A stretch of DNA of 33,118 nt, taken from Lachnospiraceae bacterium (GTDB lineage Bacteria; Bacillota; Clostridia; Lachnospirales; Lachnospiraceae). Below the pieces are notes generated by a model that was not told the origin of the DNA, ran no database searches, and saw nothing but the letters and a program-made list of their open reading frames with translations. Positions 30,651 to 33,118 of the stretch are shown piece by piece. The first letter of the stretch is position 1; each line of letters opens with the position of its first letter. The DNA lies in the NCBI GenBank assembly GCA_017556805.1, contig JAFYMC010000017.1, positions 1 through 33,118 on the forward strand. The letters are read 5' to 3'. The translations under genes were made by a program, and so were the position numbers.

Positions 30651-33118
30651 CTACTTTGCTTCTCCGTAATCTACAAAGCTGATATTTAAATCTACGTCTT
30701 CCTCGATTCCCGGTACCGTTGCACCGTCAAGATACTGCCACATGGTGTACTGGTACGGGTAATCGGATATTGCTCCCTCGGAGCTGTACCACACGTCATA
30801 CTCTGCAAGCTTTGTCATATCAAGCTTCAGTGCCGCATAACGGGAATCCGCATACAACACCGGCGTATATCCCGCTGCCGCGATTTCCTTCATGAAAGCT
30901 TCCACACATGCGGTACGCGTCTCTGCGGAAAGATCGGTAGCCCGGGTTTTTGCTGCGCCTGCAGTCTCTACCACATTCACCGCTACCGGCCAGGTAATAT
31001 CGTAATCCTTGATATTTTTCAGTACGTACTGCGCCTCTTCCTTTGCCTCGTCCACGGTAGTTGCTCTGGAAGTAAAGGATACGCCTACTTCCACGCCGGC
31101 ATTCAGTGCATTCTTTACGTTCTTCGCGTAATTCGGGTCGGTCTGACACTTTCCGTTGTCTGCGTCACCGCGTACACCGAGACGAATCATTGCATATTCC
31201 ACACCGGATGCCGCAACGCTTTCCCAATTGATGGTGCCGTGGTCGCCGGATACATCAATACCCTTTACAGAAACGGTCGTACCATCCAGAATATAGCGCA
31301 TCTCGCCGTTTTTCTCGGTCAGGAAGGAATCCTTATCGTACTCGTTACGCTTAAGTTCGTCCAGAAGCGGAACGAGAAGCTGCTCGCCGTTATCGCCCTG
31401 CACTTCAATCTTTTCGCCCTGGGCTCCCTTGAAATCGGTAGCCGAAAATACGGTCTTTCCGTCACTCTTGCCCCACTCTTCACCGGCATATGCATAGAAT
31501 CCGAACTTCTCTACCGTATAGACACGGTCGGTATAATTCAGTTCGCCGATCATCTTACCGAGATAAGCATCCGCGGATACTACATAGGCCTCGAAACGGA
31601 TACCTTCCTCATTGAGGGTATAGTCAAAATCAGCCAGACCTACACGGTAACCGTCCGGAAGAACGGCGCCTGCCTTCTTCGGTACCGCAAAAGCATAGGT
31701 AATATCCTCTGCCTTAAGATCCACACGGATACAGTCCGCTTCCTCACGATATACATCCACACTTAATACGGACGCTGCAGTCTCTGCATTGAGAATTACC
31801 GTACATTCCTCCAAGGTGTCCGCATTCAGCACATGCAACTTATTCACATCTCCCTTGTAGAAGAATGCGTACTGCTCTACGCCGGAAGAATTGAACTGTC
31901 CCGCACGCGGGCAAAGCTCCGCCGGATTCGTAAAGGAGTACTCCCAGAAGTACAATGCCTTTTCCGTTGCTGTTTCCAGGTATACGTGCTTACTGTCATT
32001 TTCCGCAATTTCGTTCAAATAATACGTCTTTACGCCGTTTCCTTCAATGCAGATATACTGCTTTCCGTTCAGGCGTGCCACCGAGGCCTGATAGCCCTGC
32101 GGCCATACGGTGCTGCTTACAAAAGCTTCCGCATCCTCGGTCACATAGGTAACGCCGTCCGTCTCCTTAAATACCGGAATACCTTCGCCGTTTCCCTTTA
32201 CCTTTAACATCTCGGCTACACCCGGGAACTTCTCTACCAGGAACGTATCCACTGCATCCTTACCCTTAAAGAATCCCTTGGAAATCGGTGTTGCAAATAC
32301 ATACAATGCTACAACAGCCGCAAGTACAAGGAGGATACCGAAAATCACCTTACCTGCTTTGAACTCATGATAGGTACGGGACTTCATTCTCTTCTTCGTA
32401 GCCTTTTTCGTTACCTTACCGGCCTTTGCCTGTCTTGCCAGGCCCTCTGCCTTTGCCGCATTTGCATCTTCGATATCAGCCTGGGCTCTTGCCAGAGCAG
32501 CCTCTGCCTCCGCTCTCTCCTGTGCCACCTTGGCTGCCTGCAGTGCGGCCTCTTCTTCTCTTAATTTTGCTTCCGCCAGTTCCGCTGCGCGTTCTGCGTC
32601 TGCCACCTTTTGCGCTGCAATGCGCTTAGCTTCATCTACGATTTGTCTCTCCTCCTCTTCTTCGGCTTCCAGACGAAGTCGCTCTGCTTCCTCCGCCTCT
32701 AAGCGTGCTTTTTCTTCTTCCTCTATGCGTCGACGCTCTGCTTCCTCTGCCTCTACACGGGCTCTTTCTTCTTCCTCTATGCGACGACGCTCTGCTTCTT
32801 CTGCCTCTAAGCGTGCTCTTTCTTCTTCCTCTATGCGACGACGCTCTGCTTCTTCTGCCTCTACACGGGCTCTTTCTTCTTCCTCTATGCGTCGGCGCTC
32901 TGCCTCTTCTGCCTCGCGGCGCAAGCGCTCCTCCTCTTCGCGGCGAAGACGCTCTTCCTCTTCCTTGCGAAGGCGTTCCATCTCTGCCGCAAGGGCTGCT
33001 TCCGCTGCCAGACGGGCTGCTTCCTCCGCTTCACGACGCAGACGTTCTTCTTCCTCGCGCCGTAAGCGTTCCGCTTCCTCTGCCTCACGACGCAAGCGCT
33101 CTTCTTCCTCACGACGCA
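30651..33118 (-). CDS. Membrane protein with Glu/Arg-rich helix and GH25 lysozyme-like domain (5' end outside window)
   Basis: At least ~820 residues; the N-terminus is beyond the right edge. The first ~225 visible residues are almost all Glu, Arg and Ala with 18-residue repeats (AERRRIEEEERARVEAEE), predicted to be a long charged helix in the cytoplasm. A basic stretch (TKKATKKRMKSR) then leads to one membrane helix (VIFGILLVLAAVVALYVFATP) and ~330 outside residues with no recognised motif. The last ~205 residues are a GH25 domain: KGIDVSGDHGTINWESV, YAMIRLGVRG, and TMWQYLDGATVPGIEEDVDLNISF. The catalytic D-x-E after the PV strand is replaced (PVAVNVVE), so it may bind rather than cut peptidoglycan. 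It is upstream of mutY in the same run. Confidence 0.82.
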   Translation of the reverse strand, partial: RREEEERLRREAEEAERLRREEEERLRREAEEAARLAAEAALAAEMERLRKEEEERLRREEEERLRREAEEAERRRIEEEERARVEAEEAERRRIEEEERARLEAEEAERRRIEEEERARVEAEEAERRRIEEEEKARLEAEEAERLRLEAEEEEERQIVDEAKRIAAQKVADAERAAELAEAKLREEEAALQAAKVAQERAEAEAALARAQADIEDANAAKAEGLARQAKAGKVTKKATKKRMKSRTYHEFKAGKVIFGILLVLAAVVALYVFATPISKGFFKGKDAVDTFLVEKFPGVAEMLKVKGNGEGIPVFKETDGVTYVTEDAEAFVSSTVWPQGYQASVARLNGKQYICIEGNGVKTYYLNEIAENDSKHVYLETATEKALYFWEYSFTNPAELCPRAGQFNSSGVEQYAFFYKGDVNKLHVLNADTLEECTVILNAETAASVLSVDVYREEADCIRVDLKAEDITYAFAVPKKAGAVLPDGYRVGLADFDYTLNEEGIRFEAYVVSADAYLGKMIGELNYTDRVYTVEKFGFYAYAGEEWGKSDGKTVFSATDFKGAQGEKIEVQGDNGEQLLVPLLDELKRNEYDKDSFLTEKNGEMRYILDGTTVSVKGIDVSGDHGTINWESVAASGVEYAMIRLGVRGDADNGKCQTDPNYAKNVKNALNAGVEVGVSFTSRATTVDEAKEEAQYVLKNIKDYDITWPVAVNVVETAGAAKTRATDLSAETRTACVEAFMKEIAAAGYTPVLYADSRYAALKLDMTKLAEYDVWYSSEGAISDYPYQYTMWQYLDGATVPGIEEDVDLNISFVDYGEAK
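32682..32905. repeat. 54-bp repeats coding the Glu/Arg-rich helix
   Basis: Four near-identical 54-bp units, each 18 codons (AERRRIEEEERAR plus V/L-EAEE). Related but more diverged Glu/Arg repeats continue to the right edge. The alternation of oppositely charged residues suggests a stable single helix rather than a classic coiled coil. Confidence 0.8.

Noticed and set aside
32682-33118. Glu/Arg repeat region as low-complexity, non-coding sequence
   Set aside because: It stays in one open frame with the membrane helix and GH25 domain, has a regular 54-bp unit and coding-like synonymous changes.

Overview
The window looks like a chromosomal piece of a Lachnospiraceae-type Clostridia genome (Bacillota). 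The evidence is strong AAGGAGG-type ribosome sites, TTG/GTG starts, PD-(D/E)XK transposase-family genes and clostridial-style EPS genes. Only the partial gene at the left edge is on the plus strand; every other gene reads on the minus strand. I saw no rRNA, tRNA or CRISPR array.

Layout by coordinate. 1-402: the end of a polysaccharide deacetylase. 411-2977: murL-murD, a pair expected to build UDP-MurNAc-L-Ala-D-Glu through an L-Glu intermediate. 3142-3220: three 32-bp iterated repeats. 3286-3928: an intact HicB antitoxin with a good promoter and operator but a decayed hicA toxin. 4098-7184: one transcription unit of AAA ATPase, DUF4276 (TOPRIM-like) and UDP-glucose dehydrogenase, with a possible anti-phage role for the first two. 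7316-7711: a doubly deleted rmlB relic abutting the EPS operon.

7733-23638: a 14-gene Wzx/Wzy-dependent polysaccharide operon read from a promoter at 23610-23638. In transcription order it holds a Wzz-like protein with a degenerate kinase-like tail, an unknown membrane-anchored protein, the priming phosphoglycosyl transferase, a partner SDR, three glycosyltransferases, Wzy, two glycosyltransferases, Wzx, and three enzymes best read as a UDP-L-QuiNAc pathway. A WbpM/PglF-like 4,6-dehydratase (25683-27557) lies apart but has a very similar promoter. It probably supplies the 4-keto sugar that the SDR reduces for the priming transferase. The middle of the operon is visibly more AT-rich than its ends, as in exchanged serotype-type cassettes.

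Two PD-(D/E)XK transposase-family genes (23822-24925 and 27765-28583) flank the dehydratase gene. Their proteins are quite different, but both sit behind the same diverged ~290-bp promoter/leader unit and in front of the same 3' hairpin. The leader carries a long hairpin at the predicted 5' end of the transcript. A 7-nt loop is inverted between the two copies. A separate multibranched palindromic element lies at 25385-25547.

28981-33118: a housekeeping run of ispF, mutY and a large membrane protein made of a Glu/Arg-rich helix, one membrane segment and a GH25 domain with altered catalytic residues. The last gene runs off the right edge.

The best candidates for something undescribed are the PD-(D/E)XK leader/terminator cassette, the multibranched element at 25385-25547, the MurL-MurD pair in this lineage, and the DUF4276/ATPase unit driving ugd.
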